A stretch of 64,000 nucleotides of DNA from Steroidobacteraceae bacterium. Its GTDB lineage: Bacteria > Pseudomonadota > Gammaproteobacteria > Steroidobacterales > Steroidobacteraceae. Shown here piece after piece: positions 8,009 through 18,762 of this stretch. Made by a program: the position numbers and the translations under genes. The stretch covers positions 99,454 to 163,453 of the forward strand of contig JANWJS010000027.1 of assembly GCA_025451845.1 (NCBI GenBank), given 5' to 3'. The notes beneath the pieces were generated by a model. It searched no databases. It was not told the origin of the DNA and saw only the letters and a program-made list of their open reading frames with translations. Each line of letters begins with the position of its first letter. The stretch's first letter is position 1.

Positions 8009-9448
8009 CTACGGTGCAAATTTGCCCATCGGCAGATGTGACGGCGAGCACGAGCGCGTCCAGCCTTGCGGCTCGGCGCCCGGATTGTGCCAACCGCACG
8101 CGCCCGTGAGCAGCCGCTCCGACTCCTTCGGTCCCCAGCTCCCGCACGTGTAGACACAGGGCGCCTCGCCTGTGCCCAACACCGGGTCCACTATCGCCCA
8201 CGCCGCTTCCACCTCATCCTGCCGCGCGAAATGCGACGTGTCGCCGATCAGTGCCAGGCTGATCAGCCGCTCGTATGCGTCCATCACGTCCGCGTCGTGC
8301 TGTGCGACGAAGAGCTCCACCTCCCTGCCCTGCATCGCCGGTCCCGCCTTCTTCGCATGCGCGCCCAGTGCGATCGCGATATCCGGCCCGACGCGGAAGC
8401 GCACGAAGTTGGGATAGTCCGGGCCCGCCTCACCAAACACGTGCGCCGGAGGCGGCTTCAGATCGACGACCACTTCGGTCGCGGTGACCGGCAGGCACTT
8501 GCCCGCACGCAGGTAGAACGGCACCCCGGCCCAACGCCAGGAGTCGATCTCGAGTCGCATCGCCGCATAGGTCTCCACCTTGGAGTCGGGCGCCACTCCC
8601 TGCTCCTGGCGGTACGTGGCGAACTGACCGCGCACGACGCCATCCGGCCTCACGGGCCGTACCGCTTTCAGGACCTTTACCTTCTCGTCACGCAGCGATT
8701 CGCCCTCGGAGTTGACCGGCGGCTCGAGGGTCAGCAGCGCCAGGATCTGCAGAAGGTGATTTTGCATCACGTCGCGGATGGCGCCGGTCTCCTCGTAGAA
8801 CTTGCCGCGCCCCGCGACGCCGAGCGTCTCCGCCATCGTGATCTGCACACTGGCGACGAAGTTGCGGTTCCAGATGGGCTCGAGGAAGGAGTTGGCGAAG
8901 CGGAAATACAGCAGATTCTGCACCGCCTCCTTGCCGAGGTAGTGATCGATACGGAAGATGCAGTTCTCCGCAAACTGCTTCTGCAGCACCTGATTGAGCG
9001 CCTGCGCCGAAGCCAGGTCGCGCCCGAACGGCTTCTCGATCACCACGCGGCCACCCTGTGCGGACCCGGAAGTACCCAGGTGATCGATCACCACCGGAAA
9101 CATGCTGGGTGGGATCGCGAGGTAGTAGAGCGGGCGTTGCGAGTCTCCCAGCGCCTGGCGCAGCGCGACGAAAGTGTCCCGGTCGCGGTAGTCGCCGTCG
9201 TGATAGCGCAGAAGGTTCACGAGCCGTGAGACCGCGTCCTCATCCGGCGATGAAACGAAGTTCTTGATGCTGTCGCGCACGCGGTCGCCAAGCTGTTGCA
9301 GGTTCCATCCCGCGCGTGCCACGCCGATCACCGGCACGTGCAGCAATCCCCGTCGGACGAGGTTGTAAAGGGATGGGAATATCTTCCGATAGCAGAGGTC
9401 TCCGGTTGCTCCGAAGAGCACCAGAGTGTCGCTGTCTCGCCGCTCCAT
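8009..9448 (-). CDS. zwf: Glucose-6-phosphate 1-dehydrogenase
   Basis: Oxidises glucose 6-phosphate to the lactone and makes NADPH. The start ATG at 9448 gives 479 residues and opens with the Rossmann motif [14 protein letters not shown]. The substrate-binding and catalytic motif RIDHYLGKE lies near residue 165, followed by [12 protein letters not shown]. The C-terminal half carries the usual segments RAGKCLP and [12 protein letters not shown]. The open frame runs on upstream, but those residues fall in a repeat and do not resemble the family. It is convergent with the mutarotase gene and downstream of gnd with a 172-bp gap. Confidence 0.96.
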   Translation of the reverse strand: MERRDSDTLVLFGATGDLCYRKIFPSLYNLVRRGLLHVPVIGVARAGWNLQQLGDRVRDSIKNFVSSPDEDAVSRLVNLLRYHDGDYRDRDTFVALRQALGDSQRPLYYLAIPPSMFPVVIDHLGTSGSAQGGRVVIEKPFGRDLASAQALNQVLQKQFAENCIFRIDHYLGKEAVQNLLYFRFANSFLEPIWNRNFVASVQITMAETLGVAGRGKFYEETGAIRDVMQNHLLQILALLTLEPPVNSEGESLRDEKVKVLKAVRPVRPDGVVRGQFATYRQEQGVAPDSKVETYAAMRLEIDSWRWAGVPFYLRAGKCLPVTATEVVVDLKPPPAHVFGEAGPDYPNFVRFRVGPDIAIALGAHAKKAGPAMQGREVELFVAQHDADVMDAYERLISLALIGDTSHFARQDEVEAAWAIVDPVLGTGEAPCVYTCGSWGPKESERLLTGACGWHNPGAEPQGWTRSCSPSHLPMGKFAP

Positions 9449-9470
9449 CACCGCGCCCTCGTTTGAGGCG

Positions 9471-9576
9471 CTGGATCCAGGCTCCTGCCCGGCGCAGCGC
9501 TGCTTTGGGCAACGCCGAAGCGGCTGAGCGTCGTTTTTGCCCAAAGCTCCGCCACCTGCGGCGGCGGGGCACATCC
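9471..9576 (+). repeat. Dispersed repeat R2, copy 1
   Basis: The gap between gnd and zwf shares two blocks with the gap at 29931-30026: CTGGATCC(A/G)GGC..CCTGCCC at the left and CCGCCACCTGCGG(C/T)GGCGGG(G/T)CACATCC at the right. The right block is itself a hairpin (CCGCC/GGCGG). The middle differs between copies. No coding function is seen. Confidence 0.65.
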
Positions 9577-9620
9577 GAGTCCCTGGGTTACGCGGTCGTT
9601 CGGCTTCATGACGTCGCCTC

Positions 9621-10634
9621 CTATAACTTCTTCTCGATGTGGCCGCCGAAGCCGAGCCGCATGGCGGAGAGCAGCTTGTCGGCGAACTCCGAGCGCCCGC
9701 GCGACTCGAAGCGCGAGTAAAGTGCAGCGGAGAGCACGTGCGCCGGGACGCCAACCTCGACCGCCGCCTGGACCGTCCAGCGGCCTTCGCCTGAGTCCGA
9801 CACACGCCCGCCGAAGCGGCCGAGCGCGGGGTCGGCGGCCAGCGCCTCGGCCGTCAGATCGAGCAGCCGCGAGGAAATGATGCTGCCGTGGCGCCAGACC
9901 TCCGAGATCGCGCCGATGTCGAGCCGGTATTGGAACAGGCGCGGGTTGGAAAGCGGCGAAGTCTCGGCGTCTGCCTCCTCCTGCCGCAGGCCGGCGTCGG
10001 CATGTTGGAGGACGTTCAGGCCCTCGGCATACGCTGCCATGAGGCCGTACTCGATGCCGTTGTGCACCATCTTGACGAAGTGCCCGGCGCCGTTCGGCCC
10101 GCAGTGCAGATATCCCATCTCGGCCATGGCTCGGGCTGCGCTCTTGCCAGCCATGCTCTCCGCGCGGCGGCCTCCTGGAGAGAGCGTCGCAAAAATCGGC
10201 TCCAGTGTGCTGAACACGGCCGGCTCGGCGCCGATCATCAGACAGTAGCCCTGCTCGAGGCCGAGCACGCCGCCGCTGGTGCCCGCATCGACGTAGTGCA
10301 ACCCCGCCGGACGCAGCTCCTGCGCCCGGCGGATGTCGTCCTGATAGTGGGAATTGCCGCCGTCAATCAGGATGTCGCCGGAGGCGAGCAGCGGCTGCAG
10401 CTCCGCAATGACGCTATCGACCAGTGCCGCAGGCACCATGATCCACACCGCGCGCGGAGGAGTGAGGGCGCGGACGAGCTCCGCAAGCGAGTGGGCGCCG
10501 ATGGCCCCGTCGGTCACGACCGACTGCACTGCCTCTCGCGACCTATCGTAGGCAACACAGGCGTGGCCGCCCTTGATGAGCCGGCGCACCATGTTGGCGC
10601 CCATGCGCCCGAGCCCCACCATGCCTATTCGCAT
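9621..10634 (-). CDS. gnd: 6-phosphogluconate dehydrogenase, decarboxylating (short GndA type)
   Basis: Oxidatively decarboxylates 6-phosphogluconate to ribulose 5-phosphate. The protein is 337 residues, the short class (full-length Gnd is about 470). It begins with the dinucleotide motif GLGRMGANM, has the substrate motif [10 protein letters not shown], then [20 protein letters not shown] with the catalytic Lys and Asn, and a helical C-terminal domain. The second beta strand ends AYDRS. An acidic residue there often goes with NAD+ preference in this class, so cofactor choice is open. It lies upstream of zwf on the same strand; pgl is nearby on the other strand. Confidence 0.93.
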   Translation of the reverse strand: MRIGMVGLGRMGANMVRRLIKGGHACVAYDRSREAVQSVVTDGAIGAHSLAELVRALTPPRAVWIMVPAALVDSVIAELQPLLASGDILIDGGNSHYQDDIRRAQELRPAGLHYVDAGTSGGVLGLEQGYCLMIGAEPAVFSTLEPIFATLSPGGRRAESMAGKSAARAMAEMGYLHCGPNGAGHFVKMVHNGIEYGLMAAYAEGLNVLQHADAGLRQEEADAETSPLSNPRLFQYRLDIGAISEVWRHGSIISSRLLDLTAEALAADPALGRFGGRVSDSGEGRWTVQAAVEVGVPAHVLSAALYSRFESRGRSEFADKLLSAMRLGFGGHIEKKL

Positions 10635-10655
10635 ACGAACCTCCGAAATAGTGTA

Positions 10656-10761
10656 TTGGCGCCCAGTCGCCCGCGGCGTTTTGCGCGGCCAGCCATCTTA
10701 CTCCTTCGACCCCGCGGCCCGGGGAGCGGACCCGGGCCGCTTGATGACTTGCTTTCCCACT
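10656..10761 (+). repeat. Dispersed repeat R1, full-length copy
   Basis: Forward copy beginning TTGGCGC near 10656, with TTTTGCGCGGCCAGCCA, then the long hairpin GCGGCCCGGG/CCCGGGCCGC and the tail ACTTGCTTTCCC. Hairpin 2 differs from consensus but stays paired. It lies between the murA stop and the gnd start, so it ends the murA transcript and also occupies the gnd upstream region. Confidence 0.8.
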
Positions 10762-10774
10762 GGCGAAGCTAACG

Positions 10775-12270
<1,496 letters not shown>

Positions 12271-12294
12271 CCGTCGGATATTATCACCCCCTTC

Positions 12295-13287
12295 ATGAGC
12301 TCCGCCGCCATCCCAGCCGATACCAGCAGCCTCCTGGCGACCGCGCGCCGGGCCCTGGCCATTGAGGCGCAGGCCGTCGAGGCGCTGCTTGCCCGGCTCG
12401 ATGACCGCTTTGCCGACGCCTGCCGGGTCTGCCTGCAATGCCAGGGCCGGATCGTCGTCACCGGCATGGGCAAATCGGGCCACATCGCGCACAAAGTCGC
12501 GGCGACGCTCGCGAGCACTGGCTCTCCGGCCTTCTTCCTGCACCCTGCGGAAGCCAGCCACGGCGACCTGGGCATGATCACCCGCGGGGACGCCGTGCTC
12601 GCGCTGTCGAACTCCGGCGAGACTCCCGAGCTGCTGCTGCTGTTGCCGCATCTGAAGCGTCTCGCAGTGCCGCTGATCGTGATGGCCGGGAAGACGGATT
12701 CGACTCTCGGCCGGGCCGCTACGGTGGCAATCGATGTCAGCGTGCCGGAAGAAGCCTGCCCTCTCAACCTGGCGCCTACCGCGAGCACGACTGCAACACT
12801 CGCGATGGGTGATGCGCTTGCAGTCGCCGTGCTCGAGGCGCGCGGATTCACCAAGCAGGACTTCGCCCGCTCGCACCCCGGCGGATCGCTGGGGCGGCAG
12901 CTGCTGCTGCACGTCGAGCAGCTCATGCGCACCGGGGAGGCGTTGCCTCGCGTCGGCCCGAAAACGCGGCTTGGCGACGGATTGGTCGAAATGTCCCGCA
13001 AGGGTCTCGGAATGACCGTCATCGTGGATGACGGCAACAGGATTCTCGGGGTGTTCACCGACGGCGACCTGCGCCGCGCGCTCGATCGTCAGGTCGATGT
13101 CCACGGCGCCGTGATGAGCGAGGTCATGACCTCGCCATGCAGAAGCATGGGCCCGCAGGATCTTGCGGCCGAAGCGGTCCACCTGATGGAGGTGCATCGC
13201 ATCACCGCGCTGCCGGTCGCTGACGAGCAGGGTCGCCTCATCGGCGCGCTCAACGTACACGATCTTCTTCGCGCCGGCGTCATGTGA
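12295..13287 (+). CDS. kdsD: D-arabinose 5-phosphate isomerase
   Basis: Converts ribulose 5-phosphate to arabinose 5-phosphate, the precursor of Kdo in LPS. The protein is 330 residues from ATG 12295. The SIS sugar-isomerase domain covers about 35-170 (VTGMGKSGHIA, LSNSGETPE, and the active-site segment SHGDLGMI), followed by two CBS domains (about 210-330) with GVFTDGDLRRAL and PVADEQGRLIG. This SIS plus two CBS layout is typical of KdsD. It overlaps kdsC by 4 bp and begins a compact operon kdsD-kdsC-lptC-lptA-lptB. Confidence 0.96.
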   Translation: MSSAAIPADTSSLLATARRALAIEAQAVEALLARLDDRFADACRVCLQCQGRIVVTGMGKSGHIAHKVAATLASTGSPAFFLHPAEASHGDLGMITRGDAVLALSNSGETPELLLLLPHLKRLAVPLIVMAGKTDSTLGRAATVAIDVSVPEEACPLNLAPTASTTATLAMGDALAVAVLEARGFTKQDFARSHPGGSLGRQLLLHVEQLMRTGEALPRVGPKTRLGDGLVEMSRKGLGMTVIVDDGNRILGVFTDGDLRRALDRQVDVHGAVMSEVMTSPCRSMGPQDLAAEAVHLMEVHRITALPVADEQGRLIGALNVHDLLRAGVM

Positions 13288-13808
13288 GCGCCGCGACCGC
13301 GAGCCACCGGATCGATGCCGCCGCTCGAGTGCGCCTCCTGGTGCTCGATGTCGATGGCGTGTTGACGGACGGGCGTCTGTACTACGGAGCGCGTGGCGAG
13401 GCGCTGAAAGTCTTCCACGTACGCGACGGGCTGGGACTGAAGCTGCTCGCCGCCGCCGGCGTCACGGTGGCCGTGATCTCGGGACGCCGCTCCAGCATGA
13501 CCGGCAGGCGGTGCCGGGAGCTCGGCGTGCGGCAGCTGTTGCAGGGGGTCGAGGACAAGGTCGCCGCCTTTCACCGGCTGCGCGGACGGCTCGGGATGTC
13601 CTCCAGCGTATGCGCATGCGTTGGCGATGATTTGCCCGATGTTCCTCTCATGCGCGAAGTAGGACTCTCCTTTGCCGTTGCGGATGCCCATCCGCAGGCA
13701 CGTGACGCAGCGCATGTGATCACCCGGCTTCCCGGTGGGCAGGGAGCAGTCCGCGAGGTTTGCGACTATCTGTTGGAGGCGCGCCGGCAAGTCGCGGCGA
13801 TCACGTGA
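13284..13808 (+). CDS. kdsC: 3-deoxy-manno-octulosonate-8-phosphatase
   Basis: HAD-superfamily phosphatase that removes the phosphate from Kdo 8-phosphate. The GTG start at 13284 overlaps the kdsD stop in a GTGA. The 174-residue protein shows HAD motif I as LDVDGVLTDG, motif II around ISGRRS, and motif III-IV as VGDDLPDVPLM with the lysine in EDKVAAF. It has no cap domain, as in the tetrameric KdsC class. It is coupled to lptC by another GTGA overlap. Confidence 0.96.
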   Translation: MSAATASHRIDAAARVRLLVLDVDGVLTDGRLYYGARGEALKVFHVRDGLGLKLLAAAGVTVAVISGRRSSMTGRRCRELGVRQLLQGVEDKVAAFHRLRGRLGMSSSVCACVGDDLPDVPLMREVGLSFAVADAHPQARDAAHVITRLPGGQGAVREVCDYLLEARRQVAAIT

Positions 13809-14359
13809 TATACCGCCTCTTCGCCGTTCTGACCATCATCGCGGTGATCGTCGCTTCGCTCCTCCTCTCTGGCCAGCAGGGCGCGACTACCGCAGCGACC
13901 ACAGTGCAGAGGAATGAGTGGGATGAGGGATACTCGGCGCAGGACGCGCGACTCGTCGAGACGGGCATCAACGGCCTGCCCCTCTACACCCTGAATGCCG
14001 CGACCATCCGGCAATTGCCGAACGAGGGCCAGGTACAGCTCACGCAGGTGCAGTTGAGCTTTCGCGACCCGGACGGCAACCCATGGTCCGCCACCGCCGA
14101 TCGGGGCGAGCTGGAGCAGGACAACGGGCAGGTGACGCTGTCGGGCAATGTCCACGTCTCGGGCATGCTCGCCGCTTCGTCAGCCCTGATAACCGCTCCT
14201 GCGTTGTCGGTAGACATCCGCGGCGGCATCGTGAGCACGAATGACCCGGTACAGATGATCTGGGCCGGGCGGCAGCTGAGCGCAACCGGACTCATCGCCA
14301 ATTTGAAGGGCGCGCGCGTCCATTTAGAATCCGCCGTACATGGCACCTTCTCGAAGTAG
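13805..14359 (+). CDS. lptC: LPS export system protein LptC
   Basis: LptC is the bitopic inner-membrane protein that receives LPS from LptBFG and passes it to LptA. The GTG start at 13805 (overlapping the kdsC stop) gives 184 residues and puts a single N-terminal membrane helix at about 4-22 (FAVLTIIAVIVASLLL). The rest is the periplasmic beta-jellyroll, with the recognisable YTLNAATIRQLPNEGQVQL and ATADRGELEQDNGQVTLSGNV segments. An upstream in-frame ATG at 13760 lies inside kdsC and would bury the helix. It overlaps lptA by 20 bp. Confidence 0.93.
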   Translation: MIYRLFAVLTIIAVIVASLLLSGQQGATTAATTVQRNEWDEGYSAQDARLVETGINGLPLYTLNAATIRQLPNEGQVQLTQVQLSFRDPDGNPWSATADRGELEQDNGQVTLSGNVHVSGMLAASSALITAPALSVDIRGGIVSTNDPVQMIWAGRQLSATGLIANLKGARVHLESAVHGTFSK

Positions 14360-15110
14360 TCTCTGGCTGCTCTGTCTCGCGCTCGCGCCCCTCCTGGCGC
14401 TCGCCGACGCTGCTGCCGATACCACGACTGCCCGGCACGCGAGCCCCGCAGCGGCGCATTCGCTGCTCATCAATCCGCAGCAGCCCTACCACTTCGACGC
14501 TGCCTCCTGCGACACGAATTACAAGACTCAGGCCACTGTGTGCAAGAGCGTCATCCTCTCCCAGGGGAGCACCAAAGTTCGCGCCGATCAGGCCCAGTTC
14601 ATCTGCATGAACTGTCAGGACAGCCATTGGAAGTTGCAAGGCAACGTGCGGATCGATGCGCAGCCGCGCGGCGATCTGCGCTCGGATCAGGCGACCCTGG
14701 AAGTTCGTGACAACCGCATCGTACGCGCGACGGTGATCGGCAACCCTGCTGAATTCGAGCAGCAGCGCGCCGACGACCTCGGCATGGAAAAAGGCCACGC
14801 GGATCAGATCGTGTACGACGTTGGCGAGGGCACGGTGCTCCTCACCAACGACGCCTGGATCTCGGACGGACGCGACGAAATGAGCGCGCCATCGATCGCC
14901 TACAGCATCCGCGAGCAGAAGGTCTTGGCGACCTCCGGGGGCGCCAGCCAAGGCGTGCACATCACCATCACGCCGCAATCCGTGCCGAAACAAGGCTCGC
15001 CGCCACCGAGCAAGGGCGCCGCGGGGCCGCGGGCCTCGAGCCCGCCGGCGCAGACGCATCCCTCCGGGCCCAAGGGCGCGGCCACCCCACCGCCCCAGGG
15101 CCCTCCATGA
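14340..15110 (+). CDS. lptA: LPS transport periplasmic protein LptA, with extra cysteines and a Pro-rich tail
   Basis: LptA forms the periplasmic bridge that carries LPS to the outer membrane. Residues 1-22 are a signal peptide. The OstA-like beta-jellyroll follows, with KVRADQAQF, the [20 protein letters not shown] segment and GHADQIVYD. Two unusual traits stand out. It has four cysteines after the signal (C57, C68, C89, C92), including CMNC, where LptA is usually cysteine-poor. It also has a tail of about 45 Pro/Ala/Ser/Gly-rich residues (about 212-256), making it 256 residues long. Assignment is supported by its place between lptC and lptB, with 20-bp and 4-bp overlaps. Confidence 0.9.
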   Translation: MAPSRSSLWLLCLALAPLLALADAAADTTTARHASPAAAHSLLINPQQPYHFDAASCDTNYKTQATVCKSVILSQGSTKVRADQAQFICMNCQDSHWKLQGNVRIDAQPRGDLRSDQATLEVRDNRIVRATVIGNPAEFEQQRADDLGMEKGHADQIVYDVGEGTVLLTNDAWISDGRDEMSAPSIAYSIREQKVLATSGGASQGVHITITPQSVPKQGSPPPSKGAAGPRASSPPAQTHPSGPKGAATPPPQGPP

Positions 15111-15832
15111 CGGCCTTGCGCGCGAACGGGCTCGAGAAGAGCTACAAATCCCGTCAGGTGGTCCGCAATCTCAGCCTCGAAGTCTCGAACGGTGAGGTCG
15201 TGGGGCTCCTCGGGCCCAATGGCGCCGGCAAGACGACCGCTTTCTACATGATCGTCGGGCTCGTACCGTGCGATGCCGGACGGATTCATCTGGGCGACAC
15301 GGACCTGACGCTCTTGCCGATGCACCGGCGCGCGCAGCTCGGGCTCGGGTACCTGCCGCAGGAAGCGTCCGTTTTCCGCAAGCTGTCCGTGGAAGATAAC
15401 GTGCTCGCCATCCTCGAGACACGGCGCGATCTCGAGCGCGCAGCGCGCGAGCAACGGCTGGAGGAGCTGCTCGAGGAGCTGCGCATCGGACACGTGCGCC
15501 GCAGCCTCGGGCTGTCGCTCTCGGGCGGCGAGCGGCGGCGCGTGGAGATCGCCCGCGCTCTCGCCGCCGAACCACGCTTCATGCTGCTCGATGAGCCTTT
15601 CGCTGGCGTCGATCCGCTCTCGGTGCTCGATATCCAGCGCATCATTCGCGAGCTCACCAGCCGCGGCATCGGGGTTCTGATTACCGACCATAATGTGCGC
15701 GAGACGCTCGGGGTCTGCGGGCGGGCTTACATCGTCAATCAGGGCACGGTGATCGCTCAAGGAACTGCGGAAGAAATCCTTGCCAACCCCCAAGTACGTG
15801 AGGTGTACTTGGGCGAGTCGTTCCGGCTCTGA
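15107..15832 (+). CDS. lptB: LPS export ABC transporter ATPase LptB
   Basis: The cytoplasmic ATPase of the LptBFG transporter. The 241-residue protein has every ABC motif: Walker [11 protein letters not shown]-loop YLPQEASVF, signature [15 protein letters not shown], Walker [12 protein letters not shown] and the switch His in ITDHNVRE. The segments around [25 protein letters not shown] are diagnostic for LptB within ABC proteins. The start overlaps the lptA stop by 4 bp. rpoN follows 73 bp later, the common gammaproteobacterial order. Confidence 0.97.
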   Translation: MTALRANGLEKSYKSRQVVRNLSLEVSNGEVVGLLGPNGAGKTTAFYMIVGLVPCDAGRIHLGDTDLTLLPMHRRAQLGLGYLPQEASVFRKLSVEDNVLAILETRRDLERAAREQRLEELLEELRIGHVRRSLGLSLSGGERRRVEIARALAAEPRFMLLDEPFAGVDPLSVLDIQRIIRELTSRGIGVLITDHNVRETLGVCGRAYIVNQGTVIAQGTAEEILANPQVREVYLGESFRL

Positions 15833-15905
15833 AGGACTCTTCTGATAAACTAGTGCAAGATCAGAGACTTACCCTAGAAAGGCTTAACGCCACTCCCGTG
15901 CCAGC

Positions 15906-17360
15906 ATGCTGAAACCCTCCCTGCAGCTCAAGCTGGGTCAGCAACTGACGATGACCCCGCAGCTGCAGCAGGCGATCCGGCTCCTGCAACTGCCTGCCCT
16001 CGAGCTGCAAGCGCACATCCGCGAGCTCCTCGAGACCAACGTCATGCTCGAGCCGGTAGACGACGGCCATGAGGAAGGTCTCGACACCACCACCCTGGAG
16101 CATCTGGAGCACCCGGCAACCGCGGAGCCGGCCGAAACTCCGGAGAGTCCGCGCGAGAACGCGGTCGAGGTGCTGGACGAGGGCTGGGGTGAGCACAGCA
16201 CCGGTCCTGCCGAAACTCCCTGGAGCGGCGATGACGATGATCGCCAGCAGGAATTCGCCGACTCGGCGGGTCAATCGCTGCAGGAATATCTTCTCTGGCA
16301 GCTCGAGCTCGTGAAGCTGGATCCGCGCGAGCTCGCCATCGCGCGCGCCATCGTCGATGCCATCAGTGACGACGGCTATTTGACGGAGCCGGTGCAGGAG
16401 ATTGCCAGCACCCTGCGGCCCGAGATCCAGTGCGAGCCCGCCGAGGTCGAGGCTGCGCTCGCCGGCGTCCAGGCCCTGGACCCACCGGGGGTCGGTGCGC
16501 GCTCCGTCGGCGAATGCATCGAGCTGCAGCTGCGCCAGCTCGACCCGGCGATCCCGGGGTTGAATGCAGCGATCGAGATCGCCCGCCATCATTTGGAGCG
16601 TATCGCGGGCCGGGAACTCGCGGTTGTGAAGCGGGAGCTGCGGGCGAGCGATGAGGAGCTCGCGTGCGCGCTCGCGCTGGTGCGCTCCTGCCATCCGCGC
16701 CCCGGCGCGACGGTGAGCGCGGGCTCGGCCGAGTACGTCGTCCCCGATGTGTTCGTGCGGCGGACCGATCACGGTTGGGCGGTGGAGATCAATTCGGCCA
16801 CGCTGCCGCGGGTCCGCCTCAATCAAAGCTATGCGAGCCTCATCGGACGCAACTCGAGCCATCCCACCATGCGCGCGCAGCTGCAGGAAGCGCGTTGGCT
16901 GTTGAAGAGCCTGGAGATCCGGCACGAGACGCTGATCAAGGTCGCCCGCTCCATCGTCGAGCGCCAGAGCGCATTCCTCGAGCACGGCGAGGAGCACATG
17001 CGGCCGATGATTCTCAAGGACATCGCGGAAGCGATCGGCATGCACGAGTCGACCATTTCCCGCGTCACCTCCGGCAAGTACATGCACACCCCGCGGGGCG
17101 TGTTCGAGCTACGCTATTTCTTCTCGAGCCATGTCGAGGGCGCCGACGGGTCGGGAACCTCTTCGATCGCGATTCGCGCCAAGATCAAAAAGCTCGTCAA
17201 GGAGGAAGGGGCGGAATCACCGCTGAGCGACGGCCGCATCGCCGAGATTCTCTCGGCGGAAGGCATTCCGGTCGCACGCCGCACCGTCGCGAAATACCGC
17301 GAGGCGATGGGCATTCCCCCCTCCAACGAGCGCCGGCGCGCGGGCCTGGGTCAGATGTGA
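15906..17360 (+). CDS. rpoN: RNA polymerase sigma-54 factor
   Basis: Sigma factor for -24/-12 promoters, which need AAA+ activators. The 484-residue protein has the Gln/Leu-rich region I (LKPSLQLKLGQQLTMTPQLQQAIRLL starts at residue 2; only its opening is quoted as family signature), the acidic region II (about 55-115), the core-binding domain, a helix-turn-helix segment around IAEAIGMHESTISRVTSGKY and the RpoN box ARRTVAKYRE at 457-466. The gap upstream (15833-15905) has a TAAACT-type -10 candidate near 15845. hpf and rapZ follow. Confidence 0.97.
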   Translation: MLKPSLQLKLGQQLTMTPQLQQAIRLLQLPALELQAHIRELLETNVMLEPVDDGHEEGLDTTTLEHLEHPATAEPAETPESPRENAVEVLDEGWGEHSTGPAETPWSGDDDDRQQEFADSAGQSLQEYLLWQLELVKLDPRELAIARAIVDAISDDGYLTEPVQEIASTLRPEIQCEPAEVEAALAGVQALDPPGVGARSVGECIELQLRQLDPAIPGLNAAIEIARHHLERIAGRELAVVKRELRASDEELACALALVRSCHPRPGATVSAGSAEYVVPDVFVRRTDHGWAVEINSATLPRVRLNQSYASLIGRNSSHPTMRAQLQEARWLLKSLEIRHETLIKVARSIVERQSAFLEHGEEHMRPMILKDIAEAIGMHESTISRVTSGKYMHTPRGVFELRYFFSSHVEGADGSGTSSIAIRAKIKKLVKEEGAESPLSDGRIAEILSAEGIPVARRTVAKYREAMGIPPSNERRRAGLGQM

Positions 17361-17411
17361 CAGATGTGAATCGAGATGATGTCAGCTACAACACGTGAGA
17401 AGGAGACGGCT

Positions 17412-17729
17412 ATGCAGCTCAACGTCACTGGCCACCACGTCGAGGTTACCCCCTCCCTGCGAGGCTACGTGGAGAAAAAACTCGAGCGCATCGGACGGCA
17501 CTTCGTGCAGGTCATCGACGTGCATTGCGTCCTGACGGTGGAGAAACTGCGACAGAAGGCCGAAGCGACTCTGCACGTGAGCGGCAATTCGATTCACGCG
17601 GATGCGACCGAGGAGAGCATGTACGCCGCCATCGACCTCCTGGCCGACAAGCTCGACCGGTGCATCAAGAAGCACAAGGAGAAGCTGACGGACCATCATG
17701 CCGTCGAGGGTCGGGCGCTGCGCGCCTGA
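17412..17729 (+). CDS. hpf: Ribosome hibernation-promoting factor HPF (short form)
   Basis: Short HPF/YfiA-family protein that binds the 30S decoding centre and helps form inactive 100S ribosomes in slow growth. The 105-residue protein starts MQLNVTGHHVEVTPSLRGYV and has the basic helical segment DKLDRCIKKHKEKL; there is no C-terminal dimerisation domain of the long form. ATG 17412 follows an AGAAGGAGA ribosome site; an earlier ATG at 17376 lacks one. It lies 51 bp after rpoN. The ptsN gene usually found between hpf and rapZ is missing here. Confidence 0.94.
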   Translation: MQLNVTGHHVEVTPSLRGYVEKKLERIGRHFVQVIDVHCVLTVEKLRQKAEATLHVSGNSIHADATEESMYAAIDLLADKLDRCIKKHKEKLTDHHAVEGRALRA

Positions 17730-17771
17730 CGCCTCGCCCCAACAGCAGGCCAGGCCGGTGCCGGTGCCATC

Positions 17772-18632
17772 GTGCGCCTCGTAGTCCTGAGCGGCCTGTC
17801 GGGCTCCGGCAAGAGCGTCGCTCTGCACATGCTGGAGGACCTGGGCTTCTATTGCATCGACAACATCCCGGCGGCGCTCCTCAAGCCCTTCATCTCCCAC
17901 GCCGTGCGCAACCCGGAGCGCACGTATGACCGCGCGGCGGTCGGGCTCGATGCGCGCAACACTGCGGCGGAGATCGCCACCGTCCCACAACTCACCGACG
18001 AGCTGCGCCGCAGTGGGATCGAATGCGAAGTCATCTTCCTGACCGCGACGGATGAGGAGCTGCTACGGCGCTTCGCCGAGACGCGGCGCAAGCACCCGAT
18101 GAGCCGTCACGACATCGACCTGCGCACCGCGATCGCACGGGAACGGCAGCTCCTCGAGCCCATCGTCTATGCCGCGGACCTGGTCATCGACACCTCCCGA
18201 CTGGGCGTGCACGCGCTGCGGGATCTCATCAAGCTGCGCGTTGCGGAGCCGCATGCGGGGCGGCTGTCGCTCACCTTCGAGTCGTTCGGGTTCAAGCACG
18301 GCATCCCCGGCGATGCCGATTTCGTGTTCGACGCCCGCTCTCTTCCCAACCCCTACTGGGAGCCGGCCTTACGCGGCCTCACGGGACGCGACGCCGAAGT
18401 CATCCGCTTCCTGGAGGGGCAGACCCACGTGGCCGCGCTGATTGCGGACATTGCACAGTTCATCCGCGGGCGGATCCCCGAGTACGTCGCGAGCAACCGC
18501 GGCTATCTCACCGTGGCGGTCGGCTGCACCGGCGGGCAGCATCGCTCCGTCTACATCGTCGATCAGCTGGTGGCACAGTTCCGCGGGGAATTCCCCACGG
18601 TGAGCTCCCGTCACACGATTTTGAACCAGTAA
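17772..18632 (+). CDS. rapZ: RNase adapter protein RapZ
   Basis: RapZ is a nucleotide-binding protein which in E. coli guides RNase E to the sRNA GlmZ and so tunes glucosamine-6-phosphate synthesis. Its 286 residues include an N-terminal P-loop GLSGSGKS (8-15), the segment RRKHPMSRH and the C-terminal phosphate-sensing signature VGCTGGQHRSVYIV. It follows hpf by 42 bp. No glmZ/glmY-like RNA was recognised nearby. In organisms lacking those RNAs its target is less clear. Confidence 0.95.
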   Translation: MRLVVLSGLSGSGKSVALHMLEDLGFYCIDNIPAALLKPFISHAVRNPERTYDRAAVGLDARNTAAEIATVPQLTDELRRSGIECEVIFLTATDEELLRRFAETRRKHPMSRHDIDLRTAIARERQLLEPIVYAADLVIDTSRLGVHALRDLIKLRVAEPHAGRLSLTFESFGFKHGIPGDADFVFDARSLPNPYWEPALRGLTGRDAEVIRFLEGQTHVAALIADIAQFIRGRIPEYVASNRGYLTVAVGCTGGQHRSVYIVDQLVAQFRGEFPTVSSRHTILNQ

Positions 18633-18650
18633 GCAGTGCTACGAAGTCCG

Positions 18651-18759
18651 TCCGAAAGCAAATCACAAAGCGGCCCAGGGCCGCTCCCTGGGCCGCGGGA
18701 TGAATCCCTGTCACAGGGCTGGCCGCACAAAGCGGCAGGATGCCGACTTTGCGCCAATA
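18651..18759 (-). repeat. Dispersed repeat R1, full-length copy
   Basis: Reverse-orientation full copy filling the gap between convergent rapZ and the patatin-like gene. It reads TCCGAAAGCAAAT, then the long hairpin GCGGCCCAGGG/CCCTGGGCCGC (perfect), then CTGGCCGCACAAAGCGGCAGGATGCC and ACTTTGCGCCAAT. This copy is closest to the consensus. Its position between convergent genes suits a bidirectional terminator. Confidence 0.85.
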
Positions 18760-18762
18760 AAC

